Positions 8,349 to 17,450 of a stretch of 42,140 nucleotides of DNA are shown here, in pieces (the stretch's first letter is position 1; each line of letters starts with the position of its first letter). The notes beneath the pieces were generated by a model. That model ran no database searches and was not told the origin of the DNA. It saw nothing but the letters and a program-made list of their open reading frames with translations. The stretch covers positions 1 through 42,140 of the forward strand of contig DATGUN010000081.1 of assembly GCA_035301285.1 (NCBI GenBank), read 5' to 3'. This DNA is from DATGUN01 sp035301285 (GTDB lineage: Bacteria; Bacillota; Bacilli; Bacillales; Amphibacillaceae). A program made the translations under genes and the position numbers.

Positions 8349-9821
8349 CTATCTGAGACTGGCATTCTCTCCGTGTATCTCACGGACAATGGCTTTTTCC
8401 TTTGCTGGCGGATGTAGAAATAACGACAATACAAATGCTGCAAGAGCAAGTAACGTACTTCCCAAGAATGCCCATTCAAAACCTGTAAGCTGCGCAAGTG
8501 CTTCTATTTGATCTGGTGACGTATCGCCGTGTGGGACAAAACTTTTTGCTCCCATGGCCACCAATGTGACCAAAATGGCAGTACCGATGGAAGCTGAAAT
8601 CTGTTGCATGGTATTTGCCATTGCCGATCCATGTGCATACCATTTGGGCGGAAGTTGATTCAATGCCGATGTCATGACAGGCATCAAGGCAAACGACAAG
8701 CCAAACATACGGATTGCATAAATTACAGTCAAATAAGTGAACGATGTATCAAGTGAAATTTTCGTGAACATAAACGTTGTCACCGTCACGATTCCCATTC
8801 CAGTCAAAGCAAGCCACTTCGCCCCATATTTATCGAATAATCTGCCGGTAAGTGGAGACATCGCACCAATCACAATCGCACCCGGCAGCAGCATCAGGCC
8901 AGATTTTAATGGTGAAAAGTTTAAAACATTTTGCATAAACAGCGGCAACAAGGTTTCCGCCCCAATCAGAGATATTAATACTGTCATCGTAATAATAATC
9001 GCCAATGTGAATGTACGAAATTTAAAAATCCGAAATTCCAGCATCGGTGTCTTCAAAACAAGTTGTCTCCAGATGAACAGCCCAATTACGACAATTCCAG
9101 CTCCAATTGTTCCAAGAACCAAAGGACTCGTCCATTCATTCTCAGAAGCAATGCTGAACCCATATAGAAACGATCCAAAACCGAACGATGAAAGAATGAT
9201 GGACAAAATATCGATTTTCGGTTTACGAAGTTCAGTAACATTTTTCAAAAAAAGCGCAGCAATCGTAATAGTTATAACTGAAATCGGGAGCATGACAATA
9301 AATAACGAATGCCACGAAAAATGATTCAACAGCCATCCTGAAAGTGTCGGACCAATGGCAGGTGCAAAAGCAATCACGATTCCGATCATGCCCATTGCTG
9401 TCCCCCGTCGTTCAACCGGAATGATCGCTAAAAGAACAGTCATCAAAAGAGGAAGCATAATACCAGAACCCGAGGCTTGCACAATCCTGGCTAGTAAAAG
9501 TACCGGATAAGCAGGCGCTATTGCCCCGATCAATGTTCCTACTCCAAATAAGCCGATTGCCGTCAAAAACAGTCCTCGGGTCGTAAAACGGTCAATCAAA
9601 AAAGCCGACACAGGAATCATGACACCATTTGTCATCAAAAACGCCGTCGTCATCCATTGCACTTCACCTTGTGATATTGAAAAATAATGCTGTATGGAAG
9701 GCAGTGCAGTGGCCAGTAATGTTTCATTTATAATTCCCATGAATGCACCGGTCAACAAAGCCGTAATCATCAATGCCTTCTGTTTTCCCGGTAAATCCCA
9801 GGAATTTGCGCTATCACTCAT
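8349..9821 (-). CDS. MFS multidrug exporter, DHA2 (14-TMS) family
   Basis: The 490-residue protein is a proton-driven drug efflux pump of the EmrB/QacA type. It has about 14 hydrophobic segments, an early motif A-like region, and the motif C-like stretch AFAPAIGPTLSGWL. Translation is assigned to ATG 9821, with AAAGGGG eight bases upstream; the extra 69 residues possible to 10028 have no ribosome binding site and poor composition. It is monocistronic on the minus strand. Substrate is unknown. Confidence 0.85.
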   Translation of the reverse strand: MSDSANSWDLPGKQKALMITALLTGAFMGIINETLLATALPSIQHYFSISQGEVQWMTTAFLMTNGVMIPVSAFLIDRFTTRGLFLTAIGLFGVGTLIGAIAPAYPVLLLARIVQASGSGIMLPLLMTVLLAIIPVERRGTAMGMIGIVIAFAPAIGPTLSGWLLNHFSWHSLFIVMLPISVITITIAALFLKNVTELRKPKIDILSIILSSFGFGSFLYGFSIASENEWTSPLVLGTIGAGIVVIGLFIWRQLVLKTPMLEFRIFKFRTFTLAIIITMTVLISLIGAETLLPLFMQNVLNFSPLKSGLMLLPGAIVIGAMSPLTGRLFDKYGAKWLALTGMGIVTVTTFMFTKISLDTSFTYLTVIYAIRMFGLSFALMPVMTSALNQLPPKWYAHGSAMANTMQQISASIGTAILVTLVAMGAKSFVPHGDTSPDQIEALAQLTGFEWAFLGSTLLALAAFVLSLFLHPPAKEKAIVREIHGENASLR

Positions 9822-9842
9822 CCAAATTCCCCTTTCTATATG

Positions 9843-9872
9843 TTGTATCATTTTTTTATCGATACTATACAA
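9843..9872. promoter_or_regulatory. Possible operator upstream of the DHA2 exporter gene
   Basis: TTGTAT (9843-9848) and ATACAA (9867-9872) form an inverted repeat, and GTATC/GATAC lies within it. It sits 21 bp before the exporter start, where a repressor would act. No neighbouring regulator gene accompanies this exporter, so the partner is unknown. Confidence 0.3.
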
Positions 9873-10271
9873 ATTAAACGTGCCACAACTGATACATCGT
9901 ATGAGCAGCATCACATAACTATCTTTTGATACTATCGACGCACCTTTATGGCAAACGATTTCGGCTCCAATATCCAGGTATTCAAAATAAAAAAGCCCCT
10001 CACTACCTAAGGGTAAAAAATAATACAATCGGATATCAAAGGTAACTACATCTCATTATTATAAATCAAAATCAAATCAATATGTGATTTAAACCATCGA
10101 TTATACAAAACGATTCATTCATTTAAATCGTCTTCATATAAAGGATAGACAGCTTAAATTCGCACAATTAAACGATGCATTCGCCTACTCAGACAAGTGC
10201 ATCGCGCTATTAGAAAATAAAGCACGCACCGATAAGACAAAAGCATACATTCCTTTTATCGCTTATCATTG
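9873..10271. other. Intergenic region between mrpG and the exporter gene
   Basis: No ORF or clear terminator is seen in these 399 bases. The part near 10200-10271 should hold the end of the mrp transcript, but only weak inverted repeats (GATAAG/CTTATC) are visible there. Confidence 0.4.
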
Positions 10272-10634
10272 TCATTCTTCTGATGATTCATCCATGTCCT
10301 TTTTATCGTAAACCTCTTTTAACTCATCCACCAGTGTTGTCTCGGTCATTTTCACCTTTGATTTATATGCCGCACGAATGATAAGATGCCCCGCAGTCGG
10401 TGATGTGATGAAAACAAATACAATCCCTAATATCAGCCTCACACTGATGGTCCCATCCGTCAACAAAAAATATAAAAAAGCTCCCACAAGTGTCAGCAGC
10501 ACAGCAAGAGTCGAACTTTTCGTCGCCGCATGTGCCCTACTGTATACATCGGGAAAACGAATGATGCCAAATGCACTGATCACACTGATAATACTCCCGA
10601 TTAATATCAGCAACGCTCCCCAAAACTCATTCAT
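10272..10634 (-). CDS. mrpG: Na+/H+ antiporter subunit MrpG
   Basis: This is the last subunit of the Mrp complex, a small protein of 120 residues with three membrane segments. The family core FGIIRFPDVYSRAHAATKSSTLAVL and later LGIVFVFITSPTAGHLIIRAAY are clear, and length matches MrpG/MnhG/PhaG proteins. ATG 10634 gives the usual N-terminal length; a TTG at 10649 is the alternative. The start overlaps the end of mrpF by eight bases. The C-terminal tail is acidic (KKDMDESSEE). Confidence 0.95.
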   Translation of the reverse strand: MNEFWGALLILIGSIISVISAFGIIRFPDVYSRAHAATKSSTLAVLLTLVGAFLYFLLTDGTISVRLILGIVFVFITSPTAGHLIIRAAYKSKVKMTETTLVDELKEVYDKKDMDESSEE

Positions 10635-10911
10635 CTCGCCTGCGCTCAATTAGAACACCCCTCTCGATAAACCTGGAAAACGCAATCGTACTGATAAAAG
10701 CCAAAATGCCCAATATGAGTATCACTTCCAAAAAAGCTCTCGTATGAAAAAAAACAGAGACCACTGCAATAATCGATATAAGATTGATACCGATAAAATC
10801 CAATGAAATGACACGATCAGGTAGACTTGGTCCTCGCATAAGACTATAAAGCGCAATTGCGATGGCGATTGCAAATAATACCATCGACACGATTAACATT
10901 CCTTTTACCAT
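10627..10911 (-). CDS. mrpF: Na+/H+ antiporter subunit MrpF
   Basis: The 94-residue protein has three membrane segments and the family features RGPSLPDRVISLDFIGINLI and FISTIAFSRFIERGV. MrpF is required for assembly and activity of the antiporter complex. Its ATG overlaps the TAA of mrpE by one base (TAATG), which indicates coupled translation. Confidence 0.95.
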   Translation of the reverse strand: MVKGMLIVSMVLFAIAIAIALYSLMRGPSLPDRVISLDFIGINLISIIAVVSVFFHTRAFLEVILILGILAFISTIAFSRFIERGVLIERRRDE

Positions 10912-11393
10912 TAGCGCGTCACCTCCATGATCGCTTTTTCAAATTTAGCCAGCGATCGTAATAAGTTTTCTTTATATTTTTCGATATCCATTGCATGAAC
11001 GTAAAACACATTCCCCTCTGGCATAACTTCCATCACCACAGATCCCGGTGTCAACGTCAGAAGCAATGCCACCAATGGAACTTCCCATTCACCTTCTAAT
11101 ACTGTTTCATAACGAAAAATTCCCGGTTTTAAATCAAGTTTAGGTGTCAATATCGTTTTAAGCACCAAATACGCCGATTGGAACAGCTCTGAAATAAAAA
11201 TGAGGAGCAACTTGATTATGGCATACACACGCTGAAGATAAAACTTCGTCCCGAAAAATCGGTACATTAAAAAGACGATAATGATCCCTACGATGTATCC
11301 CTCAAAAAAGGTTGTATACAAAAATCCATGTTCGTCTTTGATCAACATCCACAAAAATGCAATCAATATATTCAACAGAAATTGTGCCGCCAT
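10911..11393 (-). CDS. mrpE: Na+/H+ antiporter subunit MrpE
   Basis: The 160-residue membrane protein matches MrpE length (158 in Bacillus subtilis). Two N-terminal membrane segments are followed by a cytosolic alpha/beta part with LTLTPGSVVMEV and FYVHAMDI, both typical of the family. ATG 11393 is chosen, seven bases after AAGGAGG; the adjacent ATG 11396 is possible. A longer frame to 11618 is an overlap with mrpD in another frame and is not used. This is the only mrp gene not joined closely to its upstream neighbour, because a GC-rich element lies between them. Confidence 0.95.
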   Translation of the reverse strand: MAAQFLLNILIAFLWMLIKDEHGFLYTTFFEGYIVGIIIVFLMYRFFGTKFYLQRVYAIIKLLLIFISELFQSAYLVLKTILTPKLDLKPGIFRYETVLEGEWEVPLVALLLTLTPGSVVMEVMPEGNVFYVHAMDIEKYKENLLRSLAKFEKAIMEVTR

Positions 11394-11419
11394 CATCTCT
11401 CCTCCTTCAATGTTCTGCA

Positions 11420-11473
11420 CCCGGGTTACGCGATTTCGCCCCCGAGTCGCGCGGTCCCACATGGATCGCGCGG
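11420..11473. repeat. GC-rich stem-loop element inside the mrp operon
   Basis: This roughly 54-bp stretch is much richer in GC than its surroundings. It contains an imperfect hairpin CGCGA (11429-11433), TCG (11436-11438), CGA (11443-11445), TCGCG (11447-11451), and a direct repeat TCGCGCGG at 11447-11454 and 11466-11473 with a 19-bp period. It abuts the mrpD stop codon. The composition and palindromic form resemble a dispersed REP/BOX-like repeat or a mobile miniature element. Confidence 0.6.
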
Positions 11474-12955
11474 TTAATTTTCTGGTAAAACTGCATCTAT
11501 ATACGTACCCGGATTGGCCAGTACATTTGCCGCATCGCCCACATAATCTGCAATGGCTTCTGCCCCTACACCAAGAGCGATGGTCGCCGCTGCAAGGATG
11601 ACAGATGGAAAAATCCACTTTTTCGGCATCACTTTTTCATCATCGACGCTCATAATGGTTTCACCCCAAAAACAATTCATGAACACTCTAAGTAACGAAT
11701 ATAAAACAAATAAACTGGATATAAACGCTAGCGCCAGCAATACGTATGTCCCTGATTCCACAGCACCTTTACCTACCAAATATTTGCCGATGAACCCACT
11801 TAGAGGCGGAACACCTGCAAGTGATAACGTCGTAATAAAAACGAGCCAACCTAACACTGGATAGTTTCGGATCAACCCACTCATTTGACCAATCCGCGTT
11901 TTTCCAGTAAGTAAAATAATTGTACCTACTAAGAGGAATAAAAGAGCTTTGACAATCATGTCATGGATCAGGTAATAAATCGAACCTTCCAAAGCAGAGG
12001 GGGTCGTAACAGCCAGCCCGATCATGATGAACCCGATGGCAATGATGATATTATAAATAGCAATCTGCCGCAAATCTTTGTAGGCGATCGCTCCGATGCT
12101 GCCAACCACCAATGTCACTGCTGCCATCATTCCGATAATGGTATGGGTAATGGAAATGTCATGTGTAAATATAAGTGTAAACATCCGAAACATGGCATAA
12201 ACCCCGACCTTTGTCAAAAGCGCACCGAATAACGCAGCAACTGCAGGGGGTGGCACACTGTATGATCCAGGCAACCAGAAAAATAGAAGCAGCCCGGATT
12301 TTAAACTGAATACAATCAAAAATAATATGCTTATCGTTGTCAGAAGAGGGGTCTGTCCAACTTCTGCCACTCGTTCAGCCAGGTGAGCCATATTAACAGT
12401 CCCAAGCGTTCCATATAAATAGGCGATCCCAACAAGAAATATCCATGATGATAGAACATTAATTGCAATATATGTAATCGATTCACGTAATTGTGTCTTC
12501 TCACTGCCCATGACAATCAACATATAGGATGCCACCAGCATCACTTCAAAACAGACGAATAGATTGAATAGATCACCTGTCAAAAAAGACCCATTCACGC
12601 CGGCAACCAAAAACTGTACAAGTGGATAAAAAAATAGTTTTTCCCGTCGCTCCCCTATTGTTGAAAAAGCGAACAATAAACAAACAAGCGCCACAAAACT
12701 CGCTGTTGATACAAGTAATACCGCAAACGAATCCGCGACAAACACGATACCAAATGGCGCATCCCAATCGCCGAATGCAAGGGTCATAATACCATTGTCA
12801 TGAATGTGCCCAAGCAGGTATACACCTATACCTACAATAAGCAGCATAGACAAAGCACTGACCAGGCGTTGCATACGGATGAACGGACGTAAGAATACGA
12901 GTATAATCCCTGTCATTATCGGGATGACCATTGGTAACATGATGAGATTACTCAT
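11474..12955 (-). CDS. mrpD: Na+/H+ antiporter subunit MrpD
   Basis: The 493-residue, about 14-segment protein belongs to the NuoN/NuoM-like proton-translocating family. The conserved region includes GDLFNLFVCFEVMLVASYML, the central Lys in SLKSGLLLFFWLPGSY, and HDMIVKALLFLLVGTI. MrpD is essential for ion exchange in the complex. Its ATG overlaps the mrpC stop (ATGA at 12952-12955). Confidence 0.97.
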   Translation of the reverse strand: MSNLIMLPMVIPIMTGIILVFLRPFIRMQRLVSALSMLLIVGIGVYLLGHIHDNGIMTLAFGDWDAPFGIVFVADSFAVLLVSTASFVALVCLLFAFSTIGERREKLFFYPLVQFLVAGVNGSFLTGDLFNLFVCFEVMLVASYMLIVMGSEKTQLRESITYIAINVLSSWIFLVGIAYLYGTLGTVNMAHLAERVAEVGQTPLLTTISILFLIVFSLKSGLLLFFWLPGSYSVPPPAVAALFGALLTKVGVYAMFRMFTLIFTHDISITHTIIGMMAAVTLVVGSIGAIAYKDLRQIAIYNIIIAIGFIMIGLAVTTPSALEGSIYYLIHDMIVKALLFLLVGTIILLTGKTRIGQMSGLIRNYPVLGWLVFITTLSLAGVPPLSGFIGKYLVGKGAVESGTYVLLALAFISSLFVLYSLLRVFMNCFWGETIMSVDDEKVMPKKWIFPSVILAAATIALGVGAEAIADYVGDAANVLANPGTYIDAVLPEN

Positions 12956-13284
12956 TTTTTGAAACCTCCAAATGTATGTAAATTCTCCGTCCCTGTACGC
13001 CTATATAGATGATAGGCCACAACAAGAAAGATGGCCGTCACCGCGAAGTTAATCACGATGGCTGTCAAGATCAAAGCTTGCGGAAGCGCGTCTGTAAAGG
13101 TTGATTCTTCGCCGGCAATCGGCACCCCACCTTTTTTTAAACCGCCCACCGCCATCAAAAGCAGGTGAACAGCATGTGAAAGCAGAGATGACCCTAAAAT
13201 AATCCGTATGACATTTCGGGAAAGAAATAAATAAGTCGCAACCATGACCAATATGCCAGACAATATAATAATCATACTCTCCAT
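12952..13284 (-). CDS. mrpC: Na+/H+ antiporter subunit MrpC
   Basis: The 110-residue protein has three membrane segments and resembles NuoK, with LGSSLLSHAVHLLLMAVGGLK and DALPQALILTAIVINFAVTA. It begins three bases after the mrpB stop, with GAGGATG upstream acting as ribosome binding site inside the end of mrpB. Confidence 0.96.
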   Translation of the reverse strand: MESMIIILSGILVMVATYLFLSRNVIRIILGSSLLSHAVHLLLMAVGGLKKGGVPIAGEESTFTDALPQALILTAIVINFAVTAIFLVVAYHLYRRTGTENLHTFGGFKK

Positions 13285-13287
13285 AAT

Positions 13288-13713
13288 TCACACATCCTCG
13301 CTAATACTTAATATAATCGTTACTACCACACCTACTACAGTCAATGCAACCCCAGCTTCAAACAAAGTAACCGTTGACAACTCCGTATCGCCTATAAGCG
13401 GAAAAAATTTATGCGTTAGCGTTTGCGAGAGAAATGATTCATGACGAATCAACGATAAAAAGCCCGTCCCGACCGCTAAAAATACACCTATGGCCGCTAC
13501 AACGATGAAATTGAGATGCAATCCTTTGTTGATGGTTTCCATATCAAATGCCAGATAAAGCAGCACAAAAGCGGACGATAGAACCAGCCCTGCAATAAAA
13601 CCGCCTCCAGGAGAATTATGTCCAGCGATAAACAAATAAATCGCCAATGTCAATATAATGAACACAACCACTTTTACAACTGCCTGTAAAATGACGTCAT
13701 TTGTGTTTTTCAA
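13288..13713 (-). CDS. mrpB: Na+/H+ antiporter subunit MrpB
   Basis: The 141-residue protein has four membrane segments and the family signature KNTNDVILQAVVKVV followed by IAGHNSPGGGFIAGLV. The TTG at 13713 is chosen because it gives the canonical M-K-x-T-N-D-V-I-L start and follows a GGGGCGG site; the ATG at 13740 would add nine residues not seen in relatives. The gene overlaps mrpA by 17 bp, consistent with coupling. Confidence 0.95.
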   Translation of the reverse strand: MKNTNDVILQAVVKVVVFIILTLAIYLFIAGHNSPGGGFIAGLVLSSAFVLLYLAFDMETINKGLHLNFIVVAAIGVFLAVGTGFLSLIRHESFLSQTLTHKFFPLIGDTELSTVTLFEAGVALTVVGVVVTIILSISEDV

Positions 13714-16108
13714 AGCTTTTCCGCCCCTTTCCGTTTCCAAGCTTTATGACGGAAAATACGCCTATGCCTGCAATGAAGAGAACCGTCACTTCCAACATCG
13801 TATCAAATGCCCGGAAATCACCTAAAATGGCATTCACAATATTTTTCCCGCCGGTAAGCTCATATGCATCTTCAAAGAATGAGGAAATGGATGCCGACAA
13901 ACTACCGCTATTGACCGATAGACCGACAGCGATAAAAACAAGTCCAACACAAATCGAAATGACCATATTCCATAATTTAGTATGTTTTGGTGCCTGTTCC
14001 TTTTTCCATTCAGGAAGAAAGTAAAAACAAAGCATGAACAAAACAGTTGTCACCGTTTCTATGATCGTTTGCGTCAATGCTAAATCCGGAGCTCTGAATA
14101 GAACAAATAAAAACACAATGGAAAAACCAAGCACACTATTCAACAAAATCGCAGTAATACGTGATTTCGCAAACAATATCGCAACCGCCGCACTGACCAT
14201 AATCACAATGAAAATCCATTCATAAGATGACAATGGTGAATCACCCGACATATCCCAGGAAAAGGATCCCGAAATGAATAGCACACCACCTATAGCAACA
14301 ATGAAAAATAAATAAATATACATTAAATAATCTCTTAAATAGCCTGTCATATACCGTTTTGTAAACGTCGAGGAACCTTTTTCCATTCCAGCAATTGTAT
14401 GATTGTATAGCGCATCAAAAGACAAATGGGCCGGAAATATACGATAAATCTTTTCCCAATGACGATAGGTTTTATATAGTAAACTTCCAACGATTACAAT
14501 GCCGATGGTCATCCATAATTCTGTATTCCAACCATGCCATGCCTGAATCGAAAATGCCCCACCGTCAAACGTGAACGAAGGAAACACACTCTCCAGCGCA
14601 GGCATCACTAGCTGCTGGCCGACCACATTTGGAAATGCGAAAATAAATACAACAAACAAAGCCAAAATAACTGGTGAAATCAACATACCTAATGGAGCAT
14701 CAAACAGCTTACGGTCATACGTCTCCCCTTTATATTTCCCGAAAAACGCTTTGAAGACAATAATCATACAATAGACAAACGTAAAGACACTCGCTATCCA
14801 TGCAATAACCGGAATCAACGTTCCCCAACGATCCAGCGAAAAGATATCCAAGTCTGCTATATCCAGAAGCGATGTAAAAAACATTTCTTTACTCAAAAAT
14901 CCGTTAAACGGTGGCAATCCCGCCATGGAAAAACTACCTATGGCGGCTATGGTAAACGAAACTGGCATGATGGACATCAATCCGCCCAATCTACGAATAT
15001 CACGTGTCCCGACTCTCAAGTCAATGATCCCGATGATCATAAACAAGGTCCCTTTAAATGTTGCATGATTGATAAGATGAAACAATGCTGCAAACACAGC
15101 TTGTGAATACAGAATCGATTCGGCGCTATATCCGTCATAGAGAGCAATTGAACCGAATCCCAGCATACTCATGATCATTCCCAGCTGACTGACTGTAGAA
15201 TAAGCAAGAAGCGCTTTTAAATCGGTTTGTCGTACAGCGAAAAAAGAACCCCAAAACAACGTAATGATACCAATGCCACTGACAGCCCAAAACCAAATTT
15301 CCTCTCCACCGAAAACAGGTGTAAAACGGGCAACCAAATAAATCCCCGCTTTCACCATGGTTGCCGAATGAAGATAGGCACTCACCGGTGTCGGTGCTTC
15401 CATCGCGTCGGGCAACCATATATGAAAAGGAAATTGTGCCGATTTCGTAAATGCACCCAAGAGCAACAGGAGCATGGCAGGAATAAATAAGCGACTCTCG
15501 GACATCAAGCCAACTGACGAGATAATTTCCCTAACACTGAATGTTCCCGTCATATGATAAATCATGATAAAGCTGATGAATATTGCAAATCCACCCATCA
15601 CTGTAATGAGCAATGATTTCTGTGCACCGTATCGAGATTGTTTACGATGGTACCAAAACGCGATCAATAGAAAAGAAGAAATGCTCGTCAATTCCCAAAA
15701 CACATAAATCACCATAATATTGTCAGAAAAGACAACGCCAAGCATTGCCCCCATAAAGAACAATAAATAGATGTAGAAATGTCTGAGTGATTCTTTTTCC
15801 GATAAATAATAAATGGAGTATAACGTTACAAGGGTTCCAATACCGGTTATGAGCAATCCAAAAATCATGCTGAGACCATCGAGGTGTGTAGTGAAGTTAA
15901 TGCCGTAAGATGGAAGCCATTCTAAAGTATGTGATTTTGTTCCACCTTTTGCCACAAACGGCACAAGTCTGAAGAGCGCAACAAACAAAACGGCAGGCAC
16001 GCCGAGTACAAACCACCCGATATGTGTACGAGGGTCTATCTTATGTATGATTGGTATAAAAACAGCCGCTAAGAAAGGGATCATGATGGCTAAGGTTATC
16101 GTCAACAA
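13697..16108 (-). CDS. mrpA: Na+/H+ antiporter subunit MrpA
   Basis: This is the largest Mrp subunit, an about 803-residue NuoL-like protein with some 20 membrane segments and a C-terminal MbhE/DUF4040-like extension (LNSVLGFSIVFLFVLFRAPDLALTQTIIE). Conserved features include WELTSISSFLLIAFWYH, TKSAQFPFHIWLPDAMEAPTPVSAYLHSA and the Lys of KALLAYSTVSQLG. Both halves (NuoL-like and MrpA-specific) are intact, which marks a group 1 seven-gene operon as in Bacillus. Start: TTG 16108 lies six bases after GGAGGA, and TTG 16105 is the alternative; ATG 16156 has no site. The complex exports sodium in exchange for protons and supports alkali and salt tolerance. Confidence 0.95.
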   Translation of the reverse strand: MLTITLAIMIPFLAAVFIPIIHKIDPRTHIGWFVLGVPAVLFVALFRLVPFVAKGGTKSHTLEWLPSYGINFTTHLDGLSMIFGLLITGIGTLVTLYSIYYLSEKESLRHFYIYLLFFMGAMLGVVFSDNIMVIYVFWELTSISSFLLIAFWYHRKQSRYGAQKSLLITVMGGFAIFISFIMIYHMTGTFSVREIISSVGLMSESRLFIPAMLLLLLGAFTKSAQFPFHIWLPDAMEAPTPVSAYLHSATMVKAGIYLVARFTPVFGGEEIWFWAVSGIGIITLFWGSFFAVRQTDLKALLAYSTVSQLGMIMSMLGFGSIALYDGYSAESILYSQAVFAALFHLINHATFKGTLFMIIGIIDLRVGTRDIRRLGGLMSIMPVSFTIAAIGSFSMAGLPPFNGFLSKEMFFTSLLDIADLDIFSLDRWGTLIPVIAWIASVFTFVYCMIIVFKAFFGKYKGETYDRKLFDAPLGMLISPVILALFVVFIFAFPNVVGQQLVMPALESVFPSFTFDGGAFSIQAWHGWNTELWMTIGIVIVGSLLYKTYRHWEKIYRIFPAHLSFDALYNHTIAGMEKGSSTFTKRYMTGYLRDYLMYIYLFFIVAIGGVLFISGSFSWDMSGDSPLSSYEWIFIVIMVSAAVAILFAKSRITAILLNSVLGFSIVFLFVLFRAPDLALTQTIIETVTTVLFMLCFYFLPEWKKEQAPKHTKLWNMVISICVGLVFIAVGLSVNSGSLSASISSFFEDAYELTGGKNIVNAILGDFRAFDTMLEVTVLFIAGIGVFSVIKLGNGKGRKSFEKHK

Positions 16109-16665
16109 AATAAATCCTCCGTTATCGAACCGTGACGTCGTTGTAAAATAATTCATCTTTTATCTGGGATGGTTGTCCGTTCACCTTGTCCGCAAGCAAA
16201 TATATACTTGACTTGCAGTATACTTGGCAGCATAATGTTAGGGTAATAAGACGGAGTATATACAACTATTAAATCGAGTTATGAATCCGATGTGAATGCG
16301 TATCACTTCAAACGAATAGCATATGGACCGTTAGCTTGGATAATGATACGACCCACATGGGATTGAGTTATGTAATACCAAGAATCAAACGGTATGGTTT
16401 CCTTATCACACGCAATATAGGTTTGTCGGTAATATGGATCAAAAACCGATTGCACGATAAACATATACATTCTTTCATTATACATGAAGTGAAACCATCA
16501 TGCACTTTTAACACATGCCGAAAACCATCTACAAGGCAATCTGACATGATGATAAATCACTGACAAAACCCCATTATTCTTAGGTTCGCCTTAACTGAAT
16601 TCGCACATATTCCATGCTAAATGATAAAAGGTCCAAAAAAGGGTTTACGAACCTTCAAGAGCATG

Positions 16666-16695
16666 TTAAACTGATTTGGCTTTAATAAATATAAT
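16666..16695 (+). promoter_or_regulatory. Probable promoter of the KdpD-like Usp gene
   Basis: TTAAAC (16666-16671) and a perfect TATAAT (16690-16695) are separated by 18 bp. Transcription would start near 16702, leaving a leader of about 60 nt. Confidence 0.5.
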
Positions 16696-16699
16696 CTGT

Positions 16700-16721
16700 A
16701 CTGGAGGAGCACTTCTCCAGT
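16700..16721 (+). other. Hairpin in the Usp gene leader
   Basis: ACTGGAG (16700-16706) pairs perfectly with CTCCAGT (16715-16721) around an 8-nt loop, at or just after the predicted transcript start. No T-run follows, so it is more likely a stabilising 5' structure than a terminator. Confidence 0.5.
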
Positions 16722-16763
16722 CTATGTAAATCAATTGAAAATAGCCGAAAGAGGTGAATGATC

Positions 16764-17441
16764 ATGAAAAAAATTAAAGGTCGTATGGATGAAAGCATTC
16801 TTGTATGTACGTTTTATGGACCGAACGGTGAACGCCTTATTAACCGCGGTTACAAACTAGCGACCACTCTGGATTGTCCATTATATGTATTGACAGTTGA
16901 TCCGCTCCCTTTTGATAAGTTTGACGAAAAAAAATCCGGATATGTCGAAAGATGGAAAGAACTCGCTGAAGAATGCGATGTTGAGGACTTCATACTCAAG
17001 GATAACGAAAAACGGCCAGCTGCCAAAGTGATTGCAGAAACAGCAAATAATTTGAATATCACCCAAATCATCATTGGCCAATCCCCACAAAATCGGTGGG
17101 AAGAAATTACAAAAGGTTCATTTGCCAATGCATTATTAAAAGAAATAACATTTACTGACGTTCACATTGTATCTGTTGATCGACGCATCAAAAGCACAAA
17201 AGATAAAACGTTTGAAACAGGCGTTCTCGGTTATTTGCGTAAAGAAGATGGAGAAGAATACCGGTTATCTTTTACGAGCTCTCCAGCCAACCACTATGAA
17301 GGCATATTCTATAAAGAAATCGGCACTGATTTCAATAACGGCGTTTTCAAATTTGTCATAGACGGAAAAACATATCAAGTCAATATCCATGATGATAAAG
17401 TGATTGACCCTATCAAATCTCCGCCGAATTTGAAAACGTGA
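16764..17441 (+). CDS. Universal stress protein with KdpD-like Usp domain and C-terminal extension
   Basis: The 225-residue cytosolic protein starts with a Usp domain (about 1-140) most like the one in the middle of KdpD potassium sensor kinases: MDESILVCTFYGPNGERLI, CPLYVLTVDPLP, ITQIIIGQSPQNRWEEITKGSF and VHIVSVDRR. Here the domain stands alone, without kinase or membrane parts. About 80 further residues (LGYLRKEDGEEYRLSF...) form a beta-rich tail that was not recognised. ATG 16764 is used, seven bases after GAGGTG; ATG 16758 is too close to it. The gene diverges from the Mrp operon, suggesting a role in ion stress. KdpD Usp domains can bind cyclic di-AMP in other species, but no binding motif was confirmed here. 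Confidence 0.75.
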   Translation: MKKIKGRMDESILVCTFYGPNGERLINRGYKLATTLDCPLYVLTVDPLPFDKFDEKKSGYVERWKELAEECDVEDFILKDNEKRPAAKVIAETANNLNITQIIIGQSPQNRWEEITKGSFANALLKEITFTDVHIVSVDRRIKSTKDKTFETGVLGYLRKEDGEEYRLSFTSSPANHYEGIFYKEIGTDFNNGVFKFVIDGKTYQVNIHDDKVIDPIKSPPNLKT

Positions 17442-17450
17442 AGTCAAGCA

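Larger units (their letters stand above)
16109..16763. other. Divergent regulatory region between mrpA and the Usp gene
   Basis: This 655-bp gap is unusually long for two divergent genes. It holds a plus-strand promoter-like pair TTGACT (16208-16213) and CATAAT (16231-16236) with 17-bp spacing, a long-range helix AGGTTCG (16582-16588) with CGAACCT (16648-16654), and the promoter and hairpin listed separately. The minus strand near 16205-16235 carries repeated CAAGTATA segments that may belong to the mrp promoter. A minus-strand frame at 16303-16485 (60 codons) has protein-like composition but no good ribosome binding site, and is not called as a gene. No known riboswitch consensus was recognised. 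Confidence 0.45.

Noticed and set aside
11397..11618. N-terminal extension of mrpE by 74 residues
   Set aside because: It lies mostly within mrpD in another frame and in the GC-rich element; a strong ribosome binding site supports the start at 11393.
16303..16485. Minus-strand frame of 60 codons upstream of mrpA
   Set aside because: The composition is protein-like, but there is no convincing ribosome binding site or promoter; conservation would be needed to call it.
16336..16563. Plus-strand frame of 75 codons in the mrp/usp gap
   Set aside because: No ribosome binding site, and it overlaps the opposite-strand frame and structured region.
16561..16763. Possible cyclic di-AMP or sodium riboswitch before the Usp gene
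   Set aside because: The helices seen do not match the conserved core of the ydaO/yuaA or Na+ riboswitch families as far as I can recognise.
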